64,000 nucleotides of DNA from Prionace glauca (Eukaryota > Chordata > Chondrichthyes > Carcharhiniformes > Carcharhinidae): positions 125,687,498-125,751,497 of the forward strand of contig CM075729.1 in assembly GCA_037974335.1 (NCBI GenBank), written 5' to 3'. Below, in pieces: positions 1 through 11,245 of the stretch. Each line of letters starts with the position of its first letter. Within the stretch, counting starts at the first letter, position 1. Below the pieces are notes generated by a model. The model was not told the origin of the DNA and did not search any database. It saw only the letters and a list, made by a program, of their open reading frames with translations. A program made the position numbers and the translations under genes.

Positions 1-530
1 CTTATCTAAATTCAAGTCCATCTGCCATTCATCAGCCCACTAGCCCAATTGATCAGAATTCTGTTGCAATACTACGACTACGAGTACGACTATGACACTA
101 CGACTTGTGACATAGTGGACAGTGAAGAAGGTAATAACCTTCTTCACTGTCCACTATGTCACAAGTCGTAGTGTCATCTGCAAACTTAGTTACCATGCCT
201 GTTAAATTTTCATGCAAATCATTAACAGAAATGGCAAGTAACAGTGGACCCTGCAAAGATTCCTAAGGCAGACTGTTGGTCACAGGCCTCCAGTCTGAAA
301 ACTATACATCTGTCTTCTGTCATCAAGCCAATTTTGTATCCAAAATGCTCACCCATTTGTCTTTCTTTTGTCCTCTGAAAATCTCCAAGACAATTTCCTT
401 CACGTGAATAGTGTTGTGCAAATCAAGACCTTCAAAATATTGAAACCAAGTAGAATTATTTCCTAATGCATTATTGGATGGTAAAAATGTAGACATCTTG
501 CAATACAGATAAGCCGCTGACAAGTACAAA
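1..530 (-). mobile_element. degraded LINE reverse-transcriptase fragment
   Basis: On the minus strand, broken frames give pieces of a non-LTR reverse transcriptase: a stretch resembling DWRPVTSGVPQG-GPLLFAI-VND, then V-T-KFADD just before 177, and then LG-WADEWQM-LN-DK between 1 and 91. A 4-base-loop palindrome splits the last two blocks. The sequence from 323 to 529 looks like more upstream LINE sequence, but I cannot place it. The frame is interrupted, so this is an old, non-functional copy. Confidence 0.6.
92..177. repeat. perfect 41-bp inverted repeat with 4-base loop
   Basis: Positions 92-132 are the exact reverse complement of 137-177, with AATA as the loop. There are no mismatches over 41 base pairs. 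It lies inside the LINE fragment, between the FADD and WADEWQM blocks. It could be a recent fold-back duplication, a hairpin insertion or an assembly fold-back artefact. No transposon signature is visible. Confidence 0.9.
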
Positions 531-767
531 ATACAGTGAAAATTAAAACAAGAAAAGCTGTGATATCAGGGAATTTTTATCTTAACCTCCCCCTTGTAAA
601 CTGAGTGAACTTGCGTACAACATCCGTTTCGCACCGAGCTCAATATTTTTCTCCAATGAAATCAAACATTGTGTTTCATAACTCTCCCGAAAAGCACCAT
701 GTGGTGTTATTTTACTTCAAATGCATCAGTTTTCAGTTAACTCCGCAGTTTTGTTTTCCCCATGGGA

Positions 768-1094
768 TGGCGGTGACGCTGGAAATGGCATCCATCATTT
801 TTTACCCCTCCATAATTGCCTTCGAGCTCTGTGGCTTGCTAGCCCATTTGCGAACGCAGTTAAGCCGTGGATATGCAGTCATATGCCAGCCAGGCCTTGT
901 ACGGATGGCTTCTTTTCCCTAATGGGTTCTTAACAACAATCAGCTCTATTTTTCACTGTCACTGTTAGCCTTTAATTTTATATTCCAGATTTATCAATGG
1001 ATCTGTAGTTCCACCGGCTGACCGCCAAAGCGCCAGCTCGGACTTCCGAATTATCAGTTAGCGATATTACCACTCTGCCACCACCTCCCAATCT
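768..1094 (-). mobile_element. tRNA-headed SINE (family 2), degraded
   Basis: This follows the order of the second shark SINE family of this window: reading minus to plus, a tRNA-like head near 1020-1094, then the ATTCCAGATTTAT block, a central part ending in GGAAATGGCATC, and the CTAATTGCC-type tail. It is strongly diverged. Short open frames over it (605-933) are chance frames inside the repeat. Confidence 0.55.
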
Positions 1095-2044
1095 TCAACA
1101 TATCATTGGAACCTCACAAGAATCCATCTTCGAATCGAATAAATGTTATTTTTCTACAGTCATTCCAAGCTTGAACAGTGCGCGATCAACATATAAATGG
1201 TTTACTTCTCTATCACTTAGCATTTATTTTCCCTCAGAAAAAAAATCTTGTGTTACAACAATTTGATTCATACTTCAAAAGGATAATTTTCAATCTGTCT
1301 TGCAAATTTTTGCTCTGCTCAATCAGCAATGGAAACATTAACTCGACATCAGGCTTAGTTATTATATTGTGGTTTAAGTCTGTTATATGCAAATGCCACC
1401 CACATAAGCTTTTGTGCATCTGATATCTCCACGGTAAAATTTAGAGCAGCCTAATGTTCAGATATCTTGTTTAATAGTTTATTGCAATGCATGGCAACAA
1501 TTGACCTTCGTCTGTGATCAAACGTGCACGCTAACATGGGTTATATGGTGATTGAACTTTCTGTGGTCAGTGGTCTGTGCGTCAACACTAAAATTGCAGC
1601 TTTTACAAATGCTGAATGATTTGGTTCTCTGTGAGACCAAAAACCACAAGGTCCTAAGGACTTATAACGTAACTATAGCTACTAGTCTACAGAAAATACA
1701 TTTAAAGTGGAAAAATTCCTCTGTGACTGGAACAGAGGACGTTGAGGGACCATTTACTGGTGACCTGTAGGTAAAATAGACTATTGATAATTCAATTAAA
1801 GCTTCATTTTGAAAATCCTGACTACCTAATCTTTGGTCCTCCTTTCGCCAGTAACCTTTCTGCAACTACTGATTTAATCCCTTGTACCCTTTAATGCGCT
1901 AGTCCCCAACCATACCATTCCACCTTTGCTCTCTGATCTTTCACCTTGGTACTACCCTCATCTCCACTCCCTAAATTCCAAAGAACACAACTTGACGGAA
2001 TATGGTGGGCACCTAGCCTAGACATCCACTGCCAGGCGTGACTA
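1095..2044. other. no gene seen
   Basis: AT-rich sequence with only short chance open frames. I recognise no domain, RNA gene or clear repeat between 1095 and about 1860. From 1860 to 2044 the text is pyrimidine-rich and may be decayed LINE sequence. Confidence 0.5.
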
Positions 2045-2287
2045 GGCCACTTGAAGCATTATCGGATCCTACTGTCGTCTTCTAGCACTGCTCACTACTT
2101 CAGAATCATCCTGGGTTACAAAGATAACCCGCGCTTCCTTTTCCTAACAGCCAACCACCTTCTTCAAATCCTCTTCCGTGTTTCCCACTCTCAATTCCAA
2201 CAACATGTGAGGAGTTCACGGACTCCTTTGTTACAGAAATTGGAACAATCTGATCCGTTGCCTCTGCTTATCACTTGCTTCAGCCAA
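2045..2287 (+). mobile_element. L2-like LINE linker fragment
   Basis: A plus-strand frame reads FRIILGYKDNPRFLFLTANH followed by a HLLQ stretch. This matches the spacer between endonuclease and reverse transcriptase in L2-type LINEs, which has the form N-PR-LF-T-NHLL, and it continues into the S-F-T-I part. It is joined directly to the CR1-type fragment that starts at 2288, so the two are separate insertions or a recombinant. Confidence 0.5.
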
Positions 2288-3600
2288 TCCACTTGGTTAA
2301 ACTTTCTGAAGTGCTCTTGACTTCAGTTATAGGCAAGCTAATGGAGAGGATCCTCAAGGATAGGATGTATGAATATCTGGAGCGCTGCAATCTGATCAGA
2401 GATACGCAGCATGGCTTCGTTACAGAGAGGTCGTGCCTTACGAATCTAGTGGAATTTTTTCAAGAGGTGATAAAAACGGTTGACGAAGGACAAGCCGTTG
2501 ATGTCGTCTATATGGATTTCAGTAAGGCGTTTGACAAGGTCCCTCATGGTAGGCTGATATAAAAGGTGAAGGCTCATGGAATACAAGGCCAGGTATGTAG
2601 ATGGGTGGAGAACTGGGTTGGGAGGAGGAGACAGCGGGTAGTAGTGGAAGGCTCCTTTTCCAATTGGAGGTCTGTCACCAGTGGGGTGCCGCAGGGCTCG
2701 GTACTAGGACCTCTACTATTTGTAGTATATATTAATGACTTGGAAGAGGGGGTAGGTGGTGTGATCAGCAAATTTGCTGATGACACTAAGATGGTTGGAT
2801 TGGCGGGTACTGAGGAGCAGTGCCTGGCAATGCAACAGGACATAGACAGGCTGGTAGATTGGGCAGATAGATGGCAAATGGAATTTAATCCGGAGAAATG
2901 CGAGGTGATGCACTTTGGCCGGAATAATGTGGAGGGGAGTTATACGATAAAAGGTAGAACTATCCGGAGTATAGATACGCAGAGAGACCTGGGGATGCAA
3001 GTGCACAAGTCCCTGAAGGTGTCAGTGCAGGTGCAGAATGTGATGAGGAAAGCGTATGGTATGTTAGCCTTCATAGGAAGGGGGATAGAATATAAGAGTA
3101 GGAGTCTGATGTTGCAGTTGTATAGAACGTTGGTTAGGCCTCACTTGGAGTACTGCGTCCAGTTCTGGTCACCGTACTACCGGAAGGATGTAGAGATCCT
3201 GGAGAGAGTGCAGAGGAGATTTACCAGGATGCTGCCTGGTATGGAAGGGCTGTCTTAGGAGGAAAGATTGAACGAACTTGGGCTGTTTTCCCTTGAGAGA
3301 CGTCGGCTGAGGGGGGATCTAATAGAGGTTTATAAGATTATGAGGGGGATAGATAGAGTGAATGGTGGTAAGCTTTTTCCGCTATTAGAAATGGATAGAA
3401 CGAGGGGTCACGGGCTTAGGGTGAGGGGGGCTAGGGATAAGACAAATATTAGAGGGCAGTTTTTCACGCAAAGGGTAGTGGGGGTGTGGAATGCACTGCC
3501 GAGTAAGGTGGTGGAAGCAGGCACGCTAGGGTTGTTTAAGAGTCACTTAGACAGCCATATGAGCGGTCTACATATAGGGGGATATAGCAGGCCTTACTAA
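2288..3600 (+). mobile_element. CR1-type LINE ORF2, 3' half
   Basis: Reverse-transcriptase blocks appear in order: VIGKLMERIL, QHGFV-RSCLTNL, VYMDFSKAFDKVPH, SGVPQGSVLGPLLFVVYIND, then KFADDTKM. The C-terminal [20 protein letters not shown] and NALPSKVVEAG blocks follow. Two in-frame stops (2560-2562 and 3256-3258) interrupt it. The element is 5'-truncated within the reverse transcriptase and is an inactive copy of the family also seen at 11246-12700 on the other strand. Confidence 0.9.
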
Positions 3601-3814
3601 ACATTGTAGGCTTGGGATTCCGTTTTTGCCTCAGGGATGTTACAGTCTTTGTCTGTTTAATAGTGAATTTTTTGCTTCCACAGGCATTTAAGTCCACCTT
3701 GTTGACCAGCAAGGGGCATGCATGCGGCAGGTTGTAGTGGGCTACTCTTGGATGTTGCTTCGGGAGTTGCCTATTGCTTCATGTCGTTAGTGTGCTTAAA
3801 CTGGACCATCTGAA

Positions 3815-4137
3815 GGGCAACATGACAGCTCAGAGACTATCTCTGTCGCTGTGCGGACACATGGATTTGGGCCTGTGTCTGTGGGAGTTTGCGCGTTCTC
3901 CCCATGGTTGCGTGGGTTTCCTCCGGGTGCTCCGGTTTCCTCCCACATCCCAAAGATGTGCTTTTAGGCTGATTGATTGGGTAACAAATTGTCCCTATAT
4001 TGGACCTCCCTGATCCTCGCACATTAAGCGTAGACTAAAATCATGACTAGGTCACTGAGACAATGGGACGGCGGCGCGGGCTCGTTGGGCCGAAGGGCCT
4101 GTTTCCCGTGCTGTGTTGTTCTTTGTTCTTTGTTCTC
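3815..4137 (+). mobile_element. SINE with CR1-like tail
   Basis: It contains the SINE body (CTCCGGGTGCTCCGGTTTCC at about 3924) and ends in GGGCCGAAGGGCCTGTTTCC plus a TTCTTTG repeat. The same tail closes the LINE at 11246 on the minus strand, so this SINE probably borrows the 3' end of that LINE for mobilisation. The tRNA-like head is largely lost. Confidence 0.75.
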
Positions 4138-5129
4138 TTCCTGGCTTTAGACGTCAGCTCACACCTTTCTCTAGTTTCCCTCCTATCTACCTACATGTTT
4201 TAGGTTAATCTTGTCAATGTGAGCCAATTGCTGTTCCGGTGATCTTATTCCCACTAACCTACTGATTATCCAATTCCCCCTGCCACTCAGCTCCCTTTGT
4301 TAGCTGATATTGTAAATTGCTGGCTCTTTTCAGTCGTTGCCTGGCTTTGCTATATTGTATAGAATAGAATAGAGTAGAATCTTTACAATGCAGAAGGAGG
4401 CCGTTCAGCCCATCGATTTGTGTGTCCTGTTTCGCAATTGTCCCGGATTAAAAACGCTGAACCAAGCCAATTATGAGAGTTGTGGGTGAATCAAGCCAGC
4501 GTACTAGTTTGCGAATATAAATATATGGGAGACCCCAATCTATATGATTCAACATTTCTTCAGTAAATTTGTATAGTATTTTTGTCAACGTTACAGTGTT
4601 AATCATGGTAATAGAATATACCACAATCCATTGTTTATACTTTCAACCTTGTATGTTTGTGTCAATGCAAAAGTGATAGTTCCTCCATCATCTCCCGTTT
4701 CCTCTATGAATCTCCTTCCTCATATCGAAAGTGCATGTATTCTGTCCCTGCCAATATCCTCCTTCCCCTTTATTGACTCGTTCCTATCGGAAAACAGCAA
4801 ATTTTTTCAAAGAAATACACATATAAAAATAATGCCTAGCTCAGACACTTAGCAAAAAGTCCCCTTACATCATGGTTGGAAACCTATTCGTTTCATCATA
4901 CCCTAATTATGCTGTTTGTTTCAAGTTTTTTTCCCCTAAGTTTGTCTGCAAATTCAGCAAAGCAAAGCCAAATTTTGCAGCGTCTATGTACAAATGGTGA
5001 CCTACTGTCTCATCTCCAACCCCCTACCTCTCAAAAGTCCTTAATCCATTCCCATCTTTCCCAGAATTCCAAGCTCGAATCCCTCCAATTACGTTTCAGT
5101 TTGGACCAATGTCACAAATAATAGCCGAT
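4138..5129. other. no gene; short SINE tail near 4360-4450
   Basis: Near 4362 an inverted SINE tail is visible (ATAGAATAGAAT, CAGAAGGAGGCCGTTCAGCC). The rest is AT-rich with no coding signal or recognisable repeat. Confidence 0.45.
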
Positions 5130-5640
5130 GTGACAAAGGTAATGTGTCCCTCCTCGATCTTCTCACTTGGTTGCAACTTCTAATACCCGTACCGTCCTCC
5201 GCCAATACCTTTCCACTGCCGTCCAAGTGGATGGGCCTGATTCCACGTTGTTCCAACCTTACAACCAGTGAATCACTTGCAATGGTCAGAATGGTGTCTC
5301 TTCAAGCTTCCCCACCATTTCTCAAGAAGTATTCCTTCGCCCCATCATTCTTTTATTCATCCATATTTCCCCCAAGGCAACGTTACCTGGAAGCGTAGAA
5401 TTTATTTTCATATAGACACTGGTGACATCCAACATCACTTCACTGCCATCTCCTCTACAGTTTCTGAATTTTTACGCTGCTATTCAGACATCCAGGACAG
5501 GATGAGCATAAATGTCTTCCAATTATGTATTGGAAAAGCTGAAACCATTGATTCTGATCCCTGCCCCATCGTTATCGATACTCTCCCTCTTCGTCGGAAC
5601 AATCTGGCACTATGTTAGTCTCATAAAAGTCTTGCCTGAG
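5130..5640 (+). mobile_element. L2-like LINE reverse-transcriptase remnant
   Basis: Broken plus-strand frames give DIQHHFTAISSTVSEFL and then DIQDRMSINVFQLCIGKAE. The second resembles the block near the C-terminus of L2-type reverse transcriptase (a W-M-x-N-F-L-Q-L-N-x-K-T-E form). It is heavily mutated and has no intact frame. Confidence 0.45.
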
Positions 5641-5711
5641 ACGATCTCATGATCGGTGAGCTTTGATCTTCTATGTGCAGCAAAACCATCTGATTCCACC
5701 TTCATAACTTT

Positions 5712-5980
5712 GAGTCATAGAATCAGAGATATTTACAGAGTGGAAACAGGCCCTTCGGCCCACCTTGTCCATGCCACTCAGTTTTTATCATTAAGCTAGT
5801 CCCAGTTGCCCGCGTTTGGCCTGTACCGTACCCATGTAACTCTCTGAATGCTTTTTAAATGACAAAGTTGTACCCGCCCCTACTGTTACCTCTAGTAACT
5901 GTTCCAGACACCCACCATCCTCTGTGTGAAAACTTCGCTCCTGTCTCAGTTCACCTGCTTTTGTCACGCCCACCCATGCC
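5712..5980 (-). mobile_element. LINE 3'-end fragment
   Basis: It starts with a TAGAATCAGAGA-like tail and CAGGCCCTTCGGCCC, then continues into the inverted end of a LINE ORF2 (TTCCAGACACCCACCATCCT). This is the layout of the shorter LINE 3' ends in this window, reading toward the left. It is degraded. Confidence 0.6.
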
Positions 5981-6182
5981 TTACTTTCCATTCGATTCGA
6001 CTATTTCGACATTTTCGTGGCTGGTCTTTGCTGTGGTTCTTTATCAGTTGCATTTAGAGAGGCATTACACGCAACAACAACAACTGCATTCTTATCAAGT
6101 TTTTCTATCATTACATCAAAGATCTCAACCAAGTTAGTCAAATATAATCTATTCCTTGTTTTTTTAAAATATAGATTCCACC

Positions 6183-6430
6183 ATAGAACCATTTATTTGT
6201 TGCAGCACAGAGGAGACCATTCAACCCGTGCTGCATCTCTGCAAGAGCAATTCCAAAAAAATCTAATATTCCATGATTTCGCTGTGTTTCTGTATAGTTT
6301 CTCTTCAACTTTGTTGAAGTGCCATTGCAAAGACAAGATTGTAACTGCCTCCGTCACACTCCCAACTTGCCCTTTGCACTTTTCCATTCATATTAACTCC
6401 GTGTTCTCTGGTTCTTGACCCTTCCGCCAA
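6183..6430 (-). mobile_element. LINE 3'-end fragment
   Basis: An inverted LINE terminus. GGAGACCATTCAACCCGTGC, CTCTGCAAGAGCAATTCC and GTTCTCTGGTTCTTGACCCT are in the expected order. No frame is open. Confidence 0.6.
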
Positions 6431-6434
6431 CGTA

Positions 6435-7160
6435 ACAGCTGTACACTATGGGGATGGAGAACAGAAGGGGACATTGCATTATTACTGAAATAGACTACAT
6501 GAGGGAGGCTGTCTTAGAAGACTCTTCTAATGAGGCCAGATTGGTGGAGTTTAGAAATAATAAAAGGGCGATTAATTTGCTGGGTCTATATTACAGGCCT
6601 CCCGACAGTCAAGGAGATTAGAGAAGCAAGTATGTAGGCAAATGACAGGCAGGTGTGAGAAGAACAGGGTTATTCTAGTAGAGGATTTTAATTTCGCCAG
6701 TGACTGGATAAATTGGGTTTGTTTTCCCTGAAGCAGAGAAGGCTGATGGGGGTGGGGGGGGGGGGGGGGGGGTGGAATATAATAGAGGCCTATAAAGCCG
6801 TGAGAGGCATAGATAGCGTACATCTCTTCCCCATTGCAGAGCTGTCTAAGAGCAGAGGGCATAGATTTAAAGCGAGAATAAATTCTTTAGAGGGAATCTG
6901 AGGGAAAGCATTTCACCCAGATGGCGGTGGACATATGGAATGCGCTGCCTGAGAGGGTGGGGGAGGCAGGTACCTTTGCAACATTTAAGAAGCATCTGGA
7001 CAAGCACCTAGATCTCTAAGGCATATTAGGCTATGGACCAAGTGTTGATAAATGGGATAGTTTACCCTGGTATTAGATAGTCAGCATTCGATTGGTGTTA
7101 AATAGTCGGTATAGACATGGTGGGCCAAATGGCCTTTTCCGTTCTTTATGATTCTGACTC
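6435..7160 (+). mobile_element. LINE with endonuclease joined to ORF2 end
   Basis: From about 6540 to 6710 the frame resembles LINE endonuclease (EFRNNKRAINLLGLYYRPPD, later EDFNFASDWINW in place of GDFN-W). At about 6712 it jumps to the C-terminal block normally found after the reverse transcriptase (LFSLKQRRLMG, NIIEAYKAVRGID), and it ends at 7155 with a TTTATGATTCTG tail. Reverse transcriptase is absent, so a large internal deletion occurred. A G run lies at 6754-6772. Confidence 0.7.
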
Positions 7161-7189
7161 TATAAACAAAACCATACTCTGGCAAAATG

Positions 7190-7345
7190 TGTAGATGCCG
7201 GCGTTGGATTGGGGTGGGCACAGTAAGTATTCTCACAATAGCAGGTTAAAGCCCAACACGTTTATTTGAAATCGACCTATTCCAAATAAACTGATTCAAA
7301 ATAAACGGTTGGACTTTAACCTGGTGTCGTGAGACTTCTTACTAA
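7190..7345. repeat. fold-back repeat (MITE-like)
   Basis: Left arm 7226-7271 and right arm 7288-7340 are imperfect inverted copies around GGTTAAAGCCCAACA and TTGGACTTTAACC. The arms carry TCTCACAATA and GTGTCGTGAGACTTC at their outer ends. The GATGCCGGCGTTGGATTGGG lead-in is a recurring shark repeat as I remember it. It codes for nothing. Confidence 0.6.
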
Positions 7346-8090
7346 ACTCTGGCAAAACAGTTGTCTCAGCAAAATACATTGCTAAATGTCTGTTTAGCCG
7401 AAGTTCCAGAGGACGAGCCGGTACCGATAGACCGATTAGTCCTATGGACAGATGAATCCATGTTCCCCGCCTTTGCAGACATTGAGCAGACGTTGAAATC
7501 ATTCTAGACGATTTTAAATACTGATTGTGTCCATCCATTTAAATTCTATACACAATCTGTATAACGTTTAAGTGCTTCTGATTTTGTGTTCCCCATTTAA
7601 GGTTATGAACAACTTTATCACTCTATCCTTTGTTTTGGAAGTCAAACAATTCTGTGCGCATTTCAGCAGCACAGACAGAAATAAATTTTCGCAACAAGTC
7701 GCCTGTAAAAAACTGTTAGTGATAGGGATTTAATTTAATGATGCAGTTACACCAAGTAAGAAAAGTTTGAGACGATGGGTTCACTACATCATTCATGAGC
7801 GGGTAGCTGCACATTTTCGTGTATACTGAAGTAGTGGGCAGGAAAGATACCATAAAACATTCTTTAATGTTCGCAAGGAGGTGTAAAAGTGACAAAAACT
7901 TTGATGAGAGGAATTGTCCCACGATTTCTGAGGAAACAATAAAACATACACCCAACAGATGAACATCAAACTCGAGGCACAAATGAGAAACTGATCATGC
8001 GCCGTGCAGACCAATCACAGATAGATCACACATTGCTCAAGCCAATGAGAAGCCACCCGTGTCACGTTTAAACAAATTAGAAAGCAATAA
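7346..8090. other. no gene seen
   Basis: Left flank of the duplicated block. It has chance open frames only, and I could not find a counterpart before 39.5 kb. I recognise no repeat. Confidence 0.5.
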
Positions 8091-8372
8091 TCGGGGCGGC
8101 AGGGTGGCACAGTAGTTGGTACTGCTGCCTCAGAGTGTGGGTGACCTGGGTTCGATTCCTGGCTTGGTTCACTGTCTGTGTGGAGTTTCCACGTTGTCCC
8201 CGTGCCTGCGTGGGTTTCTTCCGGGTGCTCCGGTTTCCTCCCGCAGTCTGAAAGACGTGCTTGTTAGGGTGCATTGATACGAACGGGTGCCGGAATGTGG
8301 CGACTAGAGAAATTTCACAGTAACTTCATTGCAATATTAATGCAAGCCTTACTTGTGACTAATGAATAAACT
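8091..8372 (+). mobile_element. tRNA-derived SINE (family 1), start of unit A
   Basis: It has a tRNA-like head with a B-box-like GGTTCGATTCC at 8150, the CTCCGGTTTCCTCCCGCAGT core, and the ACTTCATTGCAATATTAATG tail ending in AATAAACTTTAG. The tail resembles the HE1-type elasmobranch SINE as I recall it. It marks the left edge of the duplication. Confidence 0.85.
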
Positions 8373-9046
8373 TTAGCTTCATGATGTAATTACTCGCGCT
8401 CTGCGTTGTGGCTTGAAAAGAGTTAATAAGCAACAGTTTTCACTCATCAAGGAGCGTTCCAAGTTTGAAACAGAAGTTTACAGTACCTGCTGTCCACAGG
8501 GAAGCAGAAGTAATGGCGAGAGCACAGACCGAATGTCGACCTGTGCCTGAATCGGGAAGTAAGAACTGCAGCGCGCCTATGAAGTCTCTGCCCTATTTTC
8601 ATAACTATTAGATTACAACTTATTAAAATTTTCTGCGTTACTTCACGAAGCTGTCTCAGGATGCTTGTATGATTAAAGTCTCAAGTGATCACAATTCGAA
8701 TTTATTTACGCTAAATTCCCTTAGCCAAGAACGACATCATACATGTTAGCAATTTCGCCTCTGGAGCAGTAACGAGTAGAGACCCCTACAGCGATCCTAG
8801 GGAGGGCGGTTTGGAGTGTCACTTGAATGTGACCCAACGTGAAAAATCATGAAATAGCGCCTGCCACAGGAATATCAGAATAACATGTTTTCTGTGGGAT
8901 TAATCAGCAGGAACAGGGAGCATCTATCTCATCAATGTGACCACATAGTCATCAGTTTCGTACAACACCGCCATCGCGTGGAGACGTTTAGAACTGCCCG
9001 AAAAACTTTCCATGTCGTTGTTGAACCCGAGATAGGAAGATGTCAT

Positions 9047-10088
9047 AAGAACATAAGAACATAAGAAATAGGAGCAGGAGTAGGCCATCTGGCCCTTCGA
9101 GCCTGCCCCGCCATTCAATAAGATCATGGCTGATCTGTCGTGACTCAGCTCCACCTTCCCGCCCTCTCCCCATAACCCTTAATCCCTTCTCTTATCAAAA
9201 ACCCATCAACCCGTTTCTTAAAAATATTTAGTGAGGCAGCCTCCACCACTTCAACGGGCAGAGAATTCCAGAGATTCACCACCCTTTGAGTGAAGAAGTT
9301 CCTCCTCAACTCTGTTCTAAACCGCCCCCCCCTTTATCTTGAGGCTGTGCCCCCTAGTCCTACTGTCTTTTTTGAGCGGGAACAGTCTCTCCACCTCTAT
9401 CCTATCCATCCCATTCATCATCTTATACGTCTCAATGAGATCTCCCCTCATTCTTCTAAACTCTAACGAGTACAAGCCTAGTTTATTCATCCTCTCCTCA
9501 TAGCTCAATTCCCTCAACTCCGGTATCAGCCGAGTAAACCTCCTCTGCACTCCCTCCAGGGCCAAAACATCCTTGCGCAGGTGCGGCGCCCAAAACTGCA
9601 CACAGTACTCCAGCTGCGGCCTCACCAATGCCCTATACAGCTGCAGCAAGACCTCCCTACTTTATATTCAATCCCCTTCGCTATGAAGGCCAGCATCCCA
9701 TTCGCCTTCCTGACCACCTGCTGCACCTGCAAGCTGGGTTTTTGCGACTCATGCACAAGGACCCCGAGGTCCCTCTGCACCGTCGCCTGCTGCAGTTTTT
9801 CGCCCCGTAAGTAATAGTCCTTCCTACCATTCCTCCTACCAAAGTGGACCACCTCACACTTGCCAACATTAAATTCCATTTGCCATTTCCTGGCCCATTC
9901 GCCCAGCCTATCTAGATCCTTCTGCAGACTCTCCACACCCTCCGCACAATTTGCCTTTCCCCCAATCTTGGTGTCATCAGCAAATTTCGACACCCTGCAC
10001 TCGGTTCCCTCCTCCAGATCATCTATATAAATGGTAAATAGCTGAGGCCCCAGCACCGACCCCTGGGGCACCCCACTAGTCTTGTCAA
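9047..10088 (-). mobile_element. CR1-type LINE, 5'-truncated, unit A only
   Basis: On the minus strand it runs from the reverse-transcriptase block SGVPQGSVLGPQLFTIYIDD (10080) through SKFADDTKIGG and EWARKWQMEFN to the 3' end, closing with a repeated TTCTTATG tail at 9047-9065. Small indels break the frame near 9.33 and 9.65 kb. It interrupts the sequence GATAGGAAGATGTCA that unit B carries in another form, so it inserted after the duplication. Confidence 0.9.
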
Positions 10089-10137
10089 ATGTAAAGAACT
10101 CTTGATTGACGCTCACCAGAAGCTTAAGTTGATGATT

Positions 10138-10360
10138 TCTTCCGGTTTCCTCCCACAGTCCAAAGTTGTGCGGGTTAGGTTGATTGGCCATGCTAAGAAA
10201 TTGCCCCTTAGTGTCCAGGGTAGCGGAGGTTAGACGGTTTAGTGGGTAAAATATGTAGGGATATGGAGGTAGGGCCTGGGTGGGATTGTGTACGGTGCAG
10301 ACTCGATGGGCCGAAGGGCCTCTTTCTGCACTGTAGGGTTCTACGATCTATGATCTATGA
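10138..10360 (+). mobile_element. 5'-truncated SINE, unit A only
   Basis: SINE body from CTTCCGGTTTCCTCCCACAG to the tail GATCTATGATCTATG. It sits between GATGATTT and AAAAGAGGAGGTTATTGG. In unit B those flanks are joined (GTAGATGAAAATAGGAGG), so this copy inserted after the duplication. Confidence 0.85.
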
Positions 10361-10469
10361 AAAGAGGAGGTTATTGGAGAAGGCAAAGAAACGAGAATAG
10401 ATCGTGGACTTAATGTATAAAAAGAGGCAAGAAAGGATATCGAAAGAAGTATTTGATCGAAGTAAAAGT

Positions 10470-10762
10470 TTATTTAAAATTAGGTTTACGTTAACACTGC
10501 AATGAAGTTGTTGTGAAAAATCCATTAGGCACCACACCCCGGCTCCTGTTCAGGTACACTGAGCGAGAATTGAGCATGACCAATGCACCTAACCAGCACC
10601 TCTTTCGGACTGTGGGAGGAAGCCAGATTACCCTGAGGGAACCCAGACAAACATGGGGAGAACGTGCAGGCTCCACACAGACAGTGACCCAAGCCCGGAA
10701 TAGAAGCTGGATTCCTACCGCTGGAGGCAGCAGCGCTGGCCACTGTGCCACAGCGCCGCCCC
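10470..10762 (-). mobile_element. SINE (family 1), shared
   Basis: Inverted SINE with the tail at 10470-10500 (ACACTGCAATGAAGTTG) and the tRNA-like head at about 10762 (GGCCACTGTGCCACAGCGCC). The copy at 42755-43050 is its counterpart, so it predates the duplication. Confidence 0.85.
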
Positions 10763-11245
10763 ATACCAATCAAAGACAATGAATGAATCTCCAACCTACT
10801 CGCCCAGAGATCGCAGGCTGAGGTGATCTACCTGGCCTTGAAGCAGTTTGAATACATTTTGAGAAAATGCTTCACAAGCAGATACTTTTAGCATGGAATG
10901 AACTTGTATTCAATAAATACTGAATTTTCCTTCAAACAAGTCGCAGCAGGATTGTCTCCGCACACTTTGCCAGATCCACGTCGTAGTTACGAAGCTGTTT
11001 CAATCAAAGGAGGAAACTCCGCTCACGGGGTTGGGGATGATAGGGGGTGGAGGAAGTGGAGGTCGTTACCTTCCCGCCAATCCCCAAGCTCAGCCCCATA
11101 CAGGAAGCAGAGGGGTTGGACTGTACATCTAAATCTCCAGCCCGGCATATCAAAACGGCAATACATGAGTCATTTAGTTTTGTTGCCAAGGTATACGTAT
11201 GAGATAAGTACTGATTCTTCAAACTGTTCAGCCTCTCAGTATGTT

